From positions 248,001 through 312,000 of the forward strand of contig JAWLBB010000004.1 of assembly GCA_041395105.1 (NCBI GenBank): DNA of 64,000 nucleotides, given 5' to 3'. Below the pieces are notes generated by a model. That model was not told the DNA's origin and did not search any database. It worked only from the letters and a program-made list of their open reading frames with translations. The translations under genes were made by a program, and so were the position numbers. Within the stretch, counting starts at the first letter, position 1; each line of letters opens with the position of its first letter. Source of the stretch: Opitutaceae bacterium. GTDB taxonomy: Bacteria; Verrucomicrobiota; Verrucomicrobiia; Opitutales; Opitutaceae. Positions 56,726 through 64,000 of this stretch are shown piece by piece.

Positions 56726-58357
56726 CTACCTGCCGGCAGCCGCTTCAGCAGGGATCGTTCCATCCTTTCGCCAGAACAGCCCGAAGGACCGGTAGGAGAC
56801 GAAGGCGCCGAGCAGAAACATGATCAGGCTGGTGACGCCGAGGAAGCTGGTCCATCCGTGATCGTGGGCCATGAAGAGAAGGGCCATCAGGGGCATGGCG
56901 AGCATGGCGACGGCCGGGACGATGACAAAGCCGGCCCTGATTTTCTGCGAACGAAGGAAAACGGCGAAGGTGACGAGGGCGAGTGCCGCCAGCAGTTGAT
57001 TGGTGGAACCGAAGAGCGGCCAGGTCGCCTTCCATGCCGGCTGACCTCCGTAAGTCTGGAAGACAAAAAAGGCCGGAAGGATGAGGACGAGAACGGTGCC
57101 GAGGTAGCGGCTGGTCCGGTTGCGCCAATCGAACAGCTCCTCGATCAGGAAGCGGCACAGCCGGGTGCAGGTATCGAGCGTGGTGAGCAGGAAGGTGCTG
57201 ACGGCAAGAAGGGCGAAATCCCGTGCGAGCGAACCGGCCAAGCCGAAGGGCATGAGGATCTTGCCAAGACCGGCGGCAAAGACGCTGATCGGGTCCCGCG
57301 CCTCCATGGCATTCAGGTCTGCGGTCGAGAGCACGGCAATCGTCCCGAGGGAGAGGGTTGCGAGGAGACCCTCGACCAGCATGCCGCCGTAGCCGACTTT
57401 CCGGATGTCGGTTTCCTTCCGGATCTGCTTTGAGGTGGTTCCGCTGGAGACAATGCTGTGGAAGCCACTGCAGGCTCCGCAGGCGATGGTGATGAAGAGT
57501 GCGGGCATCAGGTAGGCGGGAGAGGCGGATTCATTGACCCAGCCGGTGAAGGCGGCTGCTTCGATGGCGGGTCGGCCGATGAGTGCGCCGAGAATGCCCG
57601 TGATGAGGACCGCATAGAGGAAGAAGGAGCTGAGGAAATCACGCGGCTGGAGCAGCAGCTGGACCGGCATGACTGCGGCGATGGCAGCGTAGATCATGAC
57701 GGCGGCGAGCCAGAAATTCTTGCTCAGGTCGGGCGTGGGAAAGTATTCGCCGACCACGAGTCCGAGGAAGGTCAGGGGGACGAAGATGATGATGGCGGTC
57801 GCGAAGGTCAGCCGGGTGCGGGCCACGAGGAATCCGAAGGCAAGTGCGACGAAGACGAACCATCCGGAGGCCGTGGCCACGACCGGCGAGGTCGTGAAGG
57901 TGTTGGCGGTGAGATCAACAAAGACCACCAGCACGTAGATGAGGGCGAAAAGTACGAAGATGATGAAGAGCCGGCCGGTCACCGGGCCCACCAGGTCCCG
58001 GCTGGTCGTGGCGATCGACTGTCCACGGTTGCGGATCGACATGAACATGCTCCCGAAGTCATGGACCCCGCCGATGAAAATCGAGCCGATGATGATCCAG
58101 ATCCAGGCGGGTCCCCACCCGAAATAGATGGCGGCGAGGATCGGGCCGACGATAGGTCCGGTTCCGGCGATCGAAGAGAAATGGTGGCCAAAGACCACGC
58201 TGGCTCGGGTGGGCACGTAGTCGATCCCGTCGTTCATGGTTTCCGCCGGGGTCGGCCGGGAGTCATCCAGGCCGCAGTGTTTGACGAGAAACGTCCCGTA
58301 GAGGCGGTAGGCGATGTAGAGAATGATGCAGGTGGCGACGACCAGGGGGGCAAACAT
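56726..58357 (-). CDS. cstA: CstA-family carbon starvation transporter
   Basis: 543 residues with about 14 membrane helices. Starts MFAPLVVATCIILYIAYRLYG; VVFGHHFSSIAGTGPIVGPILA (about 54-75) and GGVHDFGSMFMSIRNRGQSI are the CstA signature. ACGACSGFHSIVSSGTTSKQI and KVGYGGMLVEG are also typical. Relatives import peptides or pyruvate. It is shorter than E. coli CstA (about 700) but in the range of the BtsT-like subgroup seen in other phyla. ATG 58357 fits; the upstream extension is not conserved. Divergent from sppA, 134 bp. Confidence 0.93.
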   Translation of the reverse strand: MFAPLVVATCIILYIAYRLYGTFLVKHCGLDDSRPTPAETMNDGIDYVPTRASVVFGHHFSSIAGTGPIVGPILAAIYFGWGPAWIWIIIGSIFIGGVHDFGSMFMSIRNRGQSIATTSRDLVGPVTGRLFIIFVLFALIYVLVVFVDLTANTFTTSPVVATASGWFVFVALAFGFLVARTRLTFATAIIIFVPLTFLGLVVGEYFPTPDLSKNFWLAAVMIYAAIAAVMPVQLLLQPRDFLSSFFLYAVLITGILGALIGRPAIEAAAFTGWVNESASPAYLMPALFITIACGACSGFHSIVSSGTTSKQIRKETDIRKVGYGGMLVEGLLATLSLGTIAVLSTADLNAMEARDPISVFAAGLGKILMPFGLAGSLARDFALLAVSTFLLTTLDTCTRLCRFLIEELFDWRNRTSRYLGTVLVLILPAFFVFQTYGGQPAWKATWPLFGSTNQLLAALALVTFAVFLRSQKIRAGFVIVPAVAMLAMPLMALLFMAHDHGWTSFLGVTSLIMFLLGAFVSYRSFGLFWRKDGTIPAEAAAGR

Positions 58358-58491
58358 GGGGCGAGGTTGAAGGCGTATCGGATGGATTTCGAGGTTTTTG
58401 ATGGAGATTCGCCCGGCTGAAGGGGTGTTCGGGCGGCGCAAAATGCGTTTCCCGCTTGAGAGTGGCCCTTCCCGGACGTTTAGTCCTGTCG

Positions 58492-60297
58492 ATGAAGGAC
58501 TTCTTCAAAATGTTGGCCGCCTGCTTCATCGCATTCGGCATGTGGATGGTCGCAGGCGGCGTTTTTCTGGTTCTCCTGGTCGGGGTCCTGGTCTCCGTGG
58601 GGGAGCATGAACCCGCTATTCCGAAAGGGGCGATGCTGGTCCTCGATCTTTCGGTAAATGTGACGGACATGCCCCAGTCCAGCGACGATCTCGCGATGCT
58701 CCGTGACGCGGTTGTCGGCGACAAGCCACCCTCCATTCATCTGCGCGGCCTGCTGTCGGCGCTTGAGGCCGCCTCGAAAGACGACCGGATCAAGGGTTTG
58801 TATATCCATGGATCCTTCCTGCCATCTGGAATGGGATCCGGCTTCGCCGCCCTCAAGGAAGTCCGGGCGGCGATCGTCCGCTTCAAGGAGAGTGGCAAAC
58901 CGGTTCTGGCCTATCTTCGGTTTCCGGATACGCGTGACTTCTACATTGCTTCCGCGGCCGACTCGATTTCCCTGAATCCGATGGGGGACATCATCACCCC
59001 GGGCCTGGCGATCGAGCGTTTCTACCTGGCTGATTTCTTTGAGCGTTACGGAATCGGGGTCCAGGTCCCCCATGCCGGCCGTTACAAGTCCTACGGTGAA
59101 TCGTATGTCCGCAGTGACATGAGCGAAGAGGACCGGCTGCAGAACCGGGCCCTTCTGAACGGGCTCTGGTCTGAATACCTGAACACGGTTTCGCTGTCCC
59201 GCGGCATCAGCGCGGCGAAGCTTCAGTCCGTGATCGACGAACACGCCAAGATCAGTCCGGAAATCGCCCTTTCAATCGGGCTGGTCGATCAGGTGGAACA
59301 TTTCGGCAATGTTCTGGCCCGCCTGCGCGAGGCGACCGGGGTGGCTGATCCCTCCGAATCGTTCAAGCAGGTGGATCTCTCGGCCTACGTGCACGCTGTG
59401 GGTTGGGCGGCCGCGCCCTTGGAGTCCAGGGACAAGGTGGCCATCCTCTATGTGGAAGGAACCATTGTGGGCGGGGAAGGCCGAGCGGATCAGGCCGGGA
59501 GCGACCGGTTGGCCCGGGAATTGCGGAAAATGACTTCTGATGATACGGCCAAGGCGATCGTTCTGCGGGTGAACAGTCCGGGAGGTGCCGCCATCGCCGC
59601 GGACATCATCGCGGACGAAGTGGCCCGGGCCTTGGCCGTGAAACCGGTCGTTGTCTCGATGGGATCCTACGCTGCTTCAGGCGGTTATTGGATCTCAAGC
59701 CGCAGCAGTCGGATATTTGCGGAATCCAACACCCTGACCGGTTCGATCGGGGTGGTCGGGATGATTCCCAATATCGAGCGGCTGGCCAATGACCACGGCA
59801 TCTTTTTCGACGGCGTGAAAACGGCCCGACATGCCGACATGTTCACACTTTCGCGTCCGAAGACAGACGAAGAAATGGCAATCCTTCAGTCCGGTGTGGA
59901 TGATGCTTACAGCAAGTTCATCAGGCTGGTGGCCGACGGGCGGGGAATGGAGGAGGCCCGGGTGCGAGAGGTAGCCGAAGGTCGGGTCTGGACGGGGCAG
60001 GATGCCCTTGAAGTGGGCCTGGTCGATGAGATCGGTGGGCTCGAGGATGCGATCCGGCATGCGGCGGAACTGGCCGGCCTGACGGACTATGCGGTCGAAG
60101 ATTATCCGGCCCCGCGGAGCCGGCTGGAGGAAATCCTGAAGCGCCTCGGTGGTGGAGGAGCTCCTCTGGCCTCCCGCTTTGAAGGCCGCCTCTCCCAGTG
60201 GGTCCGTGGTCGGATCGAGGATCTCGAGATGTTGGATTCACTCAGCGACCCGCGGGGGGTCTATGCCCTGTCGCCGATCGTTCGGATTGAGGAGTGA
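58492..60297 (+). CDS. sppA: signal peptide peptidase SppA, long form
   Basis: 601 residues, the 67-kDa type with two S49 domains. One N-terminal membrane anchor covers residues about 8-36. The catalytic Lys199 (RYKSYGESYVRSDMS) is in the first half and the nucleophile Ser396 (YAASGGYWIS) in the second, exactly as in E. coli SppA. NSPGGAA at 361-367 forms the oxyanion region. It degrades signal peptides in the inner membrane. ATG 58492 is chosen because it begins just before the anchor. sufT follows after 33 bp on the same strand. Confidence 0.95.
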   Translation: MKDFFKMLAACFIAFGMWMVAGGVFLVLLVGVLVSVGEHEPAIPKGAMLVLDLSVNVTDMPQSSDDLAMLRDAVVGDKPPSIHLRGLLSALEAASKDDRIKGLYIHGSFLPSGMGSGFAALKEVRAAIVRFKESGKPVLAYLRFPDTRDFYIASAADSISLNPMGDIITPGLAIERFYLADFFERYGIGVQVPHAGRYKSYGESYVRSDMSEEDRLQNRALLNGLWSEYLNTVSLSRGISAAKLQSVIDEHAKISPEIALSIGLVDQVEHFGNVLARLREATGVADPSESFKQVDLSAYVHAVGWAAAPLESRDKVAILYVEGTIVGGEGRADQAGSDRLARELRKMTSDDTAKAIVLRVNSPGGAAIAADIIADEVARALAVKPVVVSMGSYAASGGYWISSRSSRIFAESNTLTGSIGVVGMIPNIERLANDHGIFFDGVKTARHADMFTLSRPKTDEEMAILQSGVDDAYSKFIRLVADGRGMEEARVREVAEGRVWTGQDALEVGLVDEIGGLEDAIRHAAELAGLTDYAVEDYPAPRSRLEEILKRLGGGGAPLASRFEGRLSQWVRGRIEDLEMLDSLSDPRGVYALSPIVRIEE

Positions 60298-60330
60298 CGC
60301 GTCCCATGCAGTTGCGGTAGGATGGTGCCC

Positions 60331-60870
60331 ATGAGTCAGGAATTCGAATTGATCAGAGATTGTCCGGCCACTGTCATTCCCGCCGGGAACGTGGTGACGC
60401 TTCCCGCGGGGACGGTTGTTTACGTGACCCAGACACTGGGGGGCAACGCCACGGTTCGGACGGCGGAAGGGTTGTTTCGGATTGAATCGATGGACACGGA
60501 CGCCCTTGGCGACGGGTTCGAGGTTTCCCGAGAGGACGAGGCAGAAGCGGACGGTGCCTTCAGTGAAGCGGCGGTCTGGGAGGCGCTCAAGACCTGCTAT
60601 GATCCGGAAATCCCGGTCAATATCGTTGATCTGGGTCTTGTTTATGATCTGCGGGTGGAACCGGTTGCCGACGGCAAACACCGGGTCGAGGTCAAGATGA
60701 CCTTGACCGCGGTCGGGTGCGGGATGGGACCGGTCATTGCGAATGACGCCCGGGCCAAGATCGAATCGCTCTCCGCGGTCGACAGTGCCGCGGTTGACAT
60801 TGTCTGGGACCCGGCCTGGACCCCTCAGATGATCTCAACCGAAGGTCGCAGGATTCTGGGGCTCGAATAG
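60331..60870 (+). CDS. sufT: Fe-S cluster assembly protein SufT-like (DUF59)
   Basis: 179 residues. The N-terminal third (ELIRDCPATVIPAGNVVTLPAGTVVYVTQTLGGNATV) is the extension specific to SufT. The rest is a MIP18/DUF59 domain, with YDPEIPVNIVDLGLVYDLR (about 91-109) and the conserved Cys in TAVGCGMGPVI (about 130-140). SufT helps Fe-S cluster maturation. It stands apart from any suf operon here, behind sppA. ATG 60331 is used; an upstream start adds only three residues. Confidence 0.92.
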   Translation: MSQEFELIRDCPATVIPAGNVVTLPAGTVVYVTQTLGGNATVRTAEGLFRIESMDTDALGDGFEVSREDEAEADGAFSEAAVWEALKTCYDPEIPVNIVDLGLVYDLRVEPVADGKHRVEVKMTLTAVGCGMGPVIANDARAKIESLSAVDSAAVDIVWDPAWTPQMISTEGRRILGLE

Positions 60871-60925
60871 CGGGTTGCCGGAGAATCCCCGGCGCTCCCC
60901 AACGGTCAGGCCAGAAGCGGGTTCC

Positions 60926-62035
60926 CTACCGTTCCGGTGACCCTTCGCGGCTCGGCCGGGCCACGACGCCCGGGAACGGTTCCGGCGCGAACCAGGGAGT
61001 GGCCGGGTCGAGCAGATGCCGGTCGCAGACTTCGAACAGTGCGGACTCCGTCTGGGTGCGCCGCATCTCGTGGAGGAAACGGCCATCGGGATCCACGCCC
61101 TGTCCGACGAAATTGAGGAACTTCTTCATCCGGCTGACGTGTGCGTTCTCCGGCAGGCCCGCGGCATCGGTTGCCCGGAAGAGGCGATCGACATAGGCCC
61201 GAACCTCGGACATCGGGATGGGCGGGAGCGGTTCGCCGGAGAAGTGTTTCCGGATCTGGGCAAAGATCCAGGGATTGCGGATGGCGGATCGTCCCACCAT
61301 GACACCGGCCGCCCCGGTCGATTCAAGGACCTCCTGTGCTTTCCTGGCAGACGTGATGTTTCCGTTGGCCAGGACGGGGCAGTGGACGGCTTCGACGGCC
61401 TGCCGGATGCGGTCGTAGTGAACCTCACTTCGGTACATTTCCCGGACGGTGCGTCCATGCAGGCTGAGCAGGTCGACCTCGTGTTTGTTGATCAGCGTCA
61501 GGAGTCGCTCGAAGTGTTCGGTTGTCTCGAAACCGATCCGCATCTTGACCGTGAAGAGGCCATCAATTGACTCCCGGAGTGCACCGAGAATGGAGTCAAC
61601 CTTGTCGGGATCCCGCAACAGGCCGCCGCCGACGTTTTTCCGGTAAACCTTGGGAGCGGGGCATCCCATGTTGAGGTCGATGCCCGCAACCGGGTGTGTC
61701 TTCAGTTCGCCGGCCGTACGCTTGAGGTGATCGATATCTTCACCGATCATCTGGGCGAAGACCGGACGCCCCGTTGCGTTTTCATCTATGGATCGCAGGA
61801 TGTGCCGCTCGAGTTTTGAGGTCTGGGTGACCCGAAAGTACTCGGTGAAAAAGTAGTCCGGACATCCGCACCCATCAATCACCCGCATGAAGGCAAGATC
61901 GGTCACGTCCTGCATCGGAGCGAGGGCCGTCAATGGCTGCCCTTCCCGGACTCCCCGCGGCAGGGCCTGACGGGCTTGGACTGTGGGGGGAAAGATCAAG
62001 GGTCGCAACCAATCCGAGACCGATGGAAAGGGCAA
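60926..62035 (-). CDS. dus: tRNA-dihydrouridine synthase
   Basis: 369 residues, FMN-dependent TIM barrel plus helical domain. LTALAPMQDVTDLAFM (35-50) starts the barrel; NMGCPAPKVYRKNVGGGLL (122-140) includes catalytic Cys125. VKMRIGFE, LSLHGRTVREMY, LANGNI and GVMVGRSAIRNPWIF bind FMN and tRNA. It reduces uridine to dihydrouridine in the tRNA D-loop. The DusB-like type is likely for a non-proteobacterium. The exact start among several upstream codons is uncertain. Its 3' end is 56 bp from sufT, convergent. Confidence 0.93.
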   Translation of the reverse strand: MPFPSVSDWLRPLIFPPTVQARQALPRGVREGQPLTALAPMQDVTDLAFMRVIDGCGCPDYFFTEYFRVTQTSKLERHILRSIDENATGRPVFAQMIGEDIDHLKRTAGELKTHPVAGIDLNMGCPAPKVYRKNVGGGLLRDPDKVDSILGALRESIDGLFTVKMRIGFETTEHFERLLTLINKHEVDLLSLHGRTVREMYRSEVHYDRIRQAVEAVHCPVLANGNITSARKAQEVLESTGAAGVMVGRSAIRNPWIFAQIRKHFSGEPLPPIPMSEVRAYVDRLFRATDAAGLPENAHVSRMKKFLNFVGQGVDPDGRFLHEMRRTQTESALFEVCDRHLLDPATPWFAPEPFPGVVARPSREGSPER

Positions 62036-62096
62036 GACGCCGATTCCAGGAAAGCTCCGATCGTTTTGGGGTTACGGCCGGTGTTGTCGATCCGCC

Positions 62097-62480
62097 CTAT
62101 TTCGTGACCAGAGCGAGGAAAGCGGTCCGTTTCGTCCAGAGGAGGAAAAGCGCGAGGATGGCAAGAACGAGGGGGACGCCGAGCAGGCCCTCTCCGCCCA
62201 TCAGGTAGAGGTGATAAGCGAGGATATTGATGAGGATCGGCCCGAGGATGAGGAGTCCGATCGAACGGGTTGCGGGCAGGAGGACGAAAACGCCTCCGGC
62301 GATCTCCAGTACTTTGACGAAGGCGAGGTAGCCGGTCACATACATGGCCCCCATGAACATGGCGGGCGGGGACCCCTCCGGCGGCATGGGCATCGGCAGG
62401 AACTGCAGGAAGAAATTGAGTCCGAAGACGATAAAGGCAAGCCCGAGGAGGGCGGCGGCGATGGTGGGGAGGTGCTTCAT
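62097..62480 (-). CDS. DoxX-like membrane protein
   Basis: 127 residues, four hydrophobic helices. LGLAFIVFGLNFFLQFLPMP (about 14-33) and YLAFVKVLEIAGGVFVLLP match the DoxX-like fold. Function unknown. It is 36 bp before the pirin stop side... on the minus strand it follows pirin (35-bp gap) and precedes dus (61-bp gap), so the three may be co-transcribed. Confidence 0.8.
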   Translation of the reverse strand: MKHLPTIAAALLGLAFIVFGLNFFLQFLPMPMPPEGSPPAMFMGAMYVTGYLAFVKVLEIAGGVFVLLPATRSIGLLILGPILINILAYHLYLMGGEGLLGVPLVLAILALFLLWTKRTAFLALVTK

Positions 62481-62515
62481 GGTGATGGAGTGATCCAGAT
62501 TCTGGGGTTGGGGAG

Positions 62516-63232
62516 TCAGCCCAGATCAAAGAGCAGGGCTTCGGCCGGTTCAAGAGCTTTGAGTGTCAGGACGCCGGGATATTCCCGGCCGATGGCGTCT
62601 CCCTCTTCAAGGGAAAGGCCGTCCACCTCCAGTTTTCCCCGGGCCGTGTGCAGCCAGATACCGCGTCCCTTGGCCAGGTCATGGGTTATCGTCTGACCGG
62701 GCCCGAGGAGCACCCTGTAGACCAGGGCATCCTGTTGAATGGTGGCGGAGTCTTCCCTTCCGTCGGGCGAGATCACGAGGACTTTGGGCATTCCTTCATG
62801 CTCCGGTTTCGGGTGCCATTCGTTGTAGCTGGGAGTCAGGCCGCGCTCCCTGGGCTGGATCCAGATCTGCAGCAGGTGAAGTGGTTCGGAGTCACTCGGA
62901 TTGTATTCGCTGTGAGTGACACCGCTTCCCGCGCTCATCAGCTGAATCTGTCCGGGTTTCAGCTCACGGCCATTGCCCATGCTGTCCTTGTGGCCGATGG
63001 CTCCCTCCAGAACGTAGCTGAAGATCTCCATATCGCGGTGAGGGTGGGTGGGAAAGCCCATTCCGGGAGCGACCCAGTCGTCGTTGATCACCCGGAGGGT
63101 GCGGAATCCCATATGGGCGGGATCGTAATAGTCGGCGAATGAAAAGGTATGGCTGGTCTTGAGCCATCCGTGGTCCGCGTGGCCCCGGTCGTCTGCTTTC
63201 CGGACTTTGAGTGAGTGGGTCCTGGTTGTCAT
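62516..63232 (-). CDS. pirin family protein
   Basis: 238 residues, bicupin. The N-terminal cupin carries the metal ligands His63 and His65 (THPHRDMEIFSYVLEG), His107 and Glu109 (GVTHSEYN), the same set as in human pirin and E. coli YhhW (quercetinase-like). ATG 63232 is chosen; the open frame continues upstream but into the divergent LysR gene. It lies divergent from that LysR gene with 84 bp between, so the regulator may control pirin. Confidence 0.93.
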   Translation of the reverse strand: MTTRTHSLKVRKADDRGHADHGWLKTSHTFSFADYYDPAHMGFRTLRVINDDWVAPGMGFPTHPHRDMEIFSYVLEGAIGHKDSMGNGRELKPGQIQLMSAGSGVTHSEYNPSDSEPLHLLQIWIQPRERGLTPSYNEWHPKPEHEGMPKVLVISPDGREDSATIQQDALVYRVLLGPGQTITHDLAKGRGIWLHTARGKLEVDGLSLEEGDAIGREYPGVLTLKALEPAEALLFDLG

Positions 63233-63316
63233 GTTGTGATCATCGCACAGAAACCGGCTTCTGACCAATGCAAGGAAGTTTGCCTGAGACTGCCTTTCTG
63301 TTATGGGTCTGCGCCG

Positions 63317-64000
63317 ATGGAACTCCGACAGTTGCGTTACTTCGTCGCGGTGGCGGAAGCCGGAACGATCAGCCGTGCTGCCGATCGGATCTTCCTGACC
63401 CAGCCGGCCCTGAGCCGCCAGATCAAGGCGCTGGAGGAGGAGATCGGTCAGTGCCTTCTGGAGCGCAAGGCACATTCGATCGAACTCACGCCCGCGGGTG
63501 AGACCATGTTGCAGGAGGCAAAGGAGCTTCTCGCCCGGGCCGATCATCTCCTGGAGCGGGTGAAGGCGGCGGGCAAGGAGATCCGTTTGCGGATCGGCTA
63601 CGCTCCGACCCTCGCGGCCGGGCTCCTCTCGCCTGCCGTGGAGAGCTTTCGGCAGACCCATCCCGATGCGCGGGTGGATCTGTTCGACCGGTCGACGGAA
63701 GAGATGCTGAGCGGGTTGAAAAGTGGCGAACTGGACGCGGTGGTGACGGTGAAAGGTGCGGACACTTCTGCCGGCGTGGACTGGACGACCCTGATCCGTT
63801 CTCCCTGGCGATTGGCAATGGGCCGAGGCCACCCGTTGGCCGGACGCCGCTCGATCGAACCGGCGGATCTGGAAGGTGAATCCCTGCTGGCCTTCGCTCA
63901 GCGCGATTATCCCGAGTATTGGGAGCTTCTTGCCGAATGGCTGCGCGCGCACCGATTGCGTCCCCGGATTGAAGCGGAATATGACGGCGGGGAAAGCCTG
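63317..64000 (+). CDS. LysR family regulator, 3' end beyond window
   Basis: The first 228 residues of a LysR-type regulator. The winged HTH is at 1-60 (MELRQLRYFVAVAEAGTISRAA, LTQPALSRQIKALEEEIG), followed by the first part of the periplasmic-binding-like effector domain (RLRIGYAPTLAAGLLSPAVESFR). The reading frame is intact up to the edge. It is divergent from pirin, which is the classic arrangement of a LysR gene and its target. Confidence 0.93.
   Translation, partial: MELRQLRYFVAVAEAGTISRAADRIFLTQPALSRQIKALEEEIGQCLLERKAHSIELTPAGETMLQEAKELLARADHLLERVKAAGKEIRLRIGYAPTLAAGLLSPAVESFRQTHPDARVDLFDRSTEEMLSGLKSGELDAVVTVKGADTSAGVDWTTLIRSPWRLAMGRGHPLAGRRSIEPADLEGESLLAFAQRDYPEYWELLAEWLRAHRLRPRIEAEYDGGESL

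Noticed and set aside
57458..58420. 320-codon plus-strand frame opposite cstA
   Set aside because: Acidic, low-complexity antisense product; cstA on the minus strand has all its signatures.
63233..63952. Upstream extension of the pirin frame
   Set aside because: It crosses the divergent LysR gene and has no similarity to pirins, whose normal N-terminus is at 63232.

Overview
The window reads as chromosomal DNA of a free-living Gram-negative bacterium, most likely Verrucomicrobiota, class Opitutae. This is inferred from content, not from a marker search. The evidence is a TonB receptor whose N-terminus carries the 'V(V)LSPF.V' box common in Opitutae receptors, periplasmic sulfatases, three URO-D/MtaA-type paralogs in one window, an exosortase, lpxD (outer membrane) and dense protein-coding sequence. 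No rRNA, tRNA, CRISPR array, transposase, integrase or phage gene was recognised.

Region 1 (1-12386) is a catabolic locus for a sulfated substrate. On the minus strand are an IclR regulator, an SDR and an FAD-dependent oxidoreductase cut by the left edge. Divergent from it on the plus strand run a TonB receptor, a sulfatase, an FGGY sugar kinase, a second sulfatase overlapping the kinase by 4 bp, a decayed beta-helix gene, a methylmalonate-semialdehyde-type dehydrogenase and an iron alcohol dehydrogenase. A 16-bp perfect palindrome in the divergent promoter region is the candidate IclR operator. This region looks less GC-rich by eye than what follows.

Region 2 (12387-22826) is mostly housekeeping: polA, an exonuclease-like MBL protein, DoxX, an AI-2E-type permease and kbl on the minus strand; then a small membrane protein, a SulP transporter and a tandem Usp protein on the plus strand.

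Region 3 (23052-34364) holds an uncharacterised glycoside-hydrolase-like protein with a URO-D protein, a divergent aldo/keto reductase, a GT1-type glycosyltransferase, a nucleotidyltransferase, the pyrimidine salvage operon nupC-deoA-cdd and a second URO-D protein. Region 4 (34535-43213, minus strand) holds larE-larB-larC for the nickel-pincer cofactor (no larA in view), a cytochrome c, a small lipoprotein, a third URO-D protein, and an operon of a hexulose-phosphate-synthase-like decarboxylase, a zinc dehydrogenase, an SDR and lpxD. A heparinase II/III-like lyase is divergent from that operon.

Region 5 (46030-64000) has a GmhA-type isomerase, a cysteine desulfurase overlapping recF by one base, and a recF frame that continues without a stop into an HTH plus metallo-beta-lactamase protein. 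Then come a beta-hydroxyacid dehydrogenase, a TIM-barrel isomerase, a TauE permease, ruvC, an exosortase, a Ca/Na antiporter, a conserved unknown protein, cstA, sppA, sufT, dus, DoxX, pirin and a LysR gene cut by the right edge.

The two most notable observations are the continuous RecF-HTH-MBL reading frame (47962-49908) and a 23-bp palindrome present in identical sequence, in opposite orientation, in two divergent intergenic regions 20 kb apart (26436-26458 and 46653-46675). The latter suggests a shared repressor.
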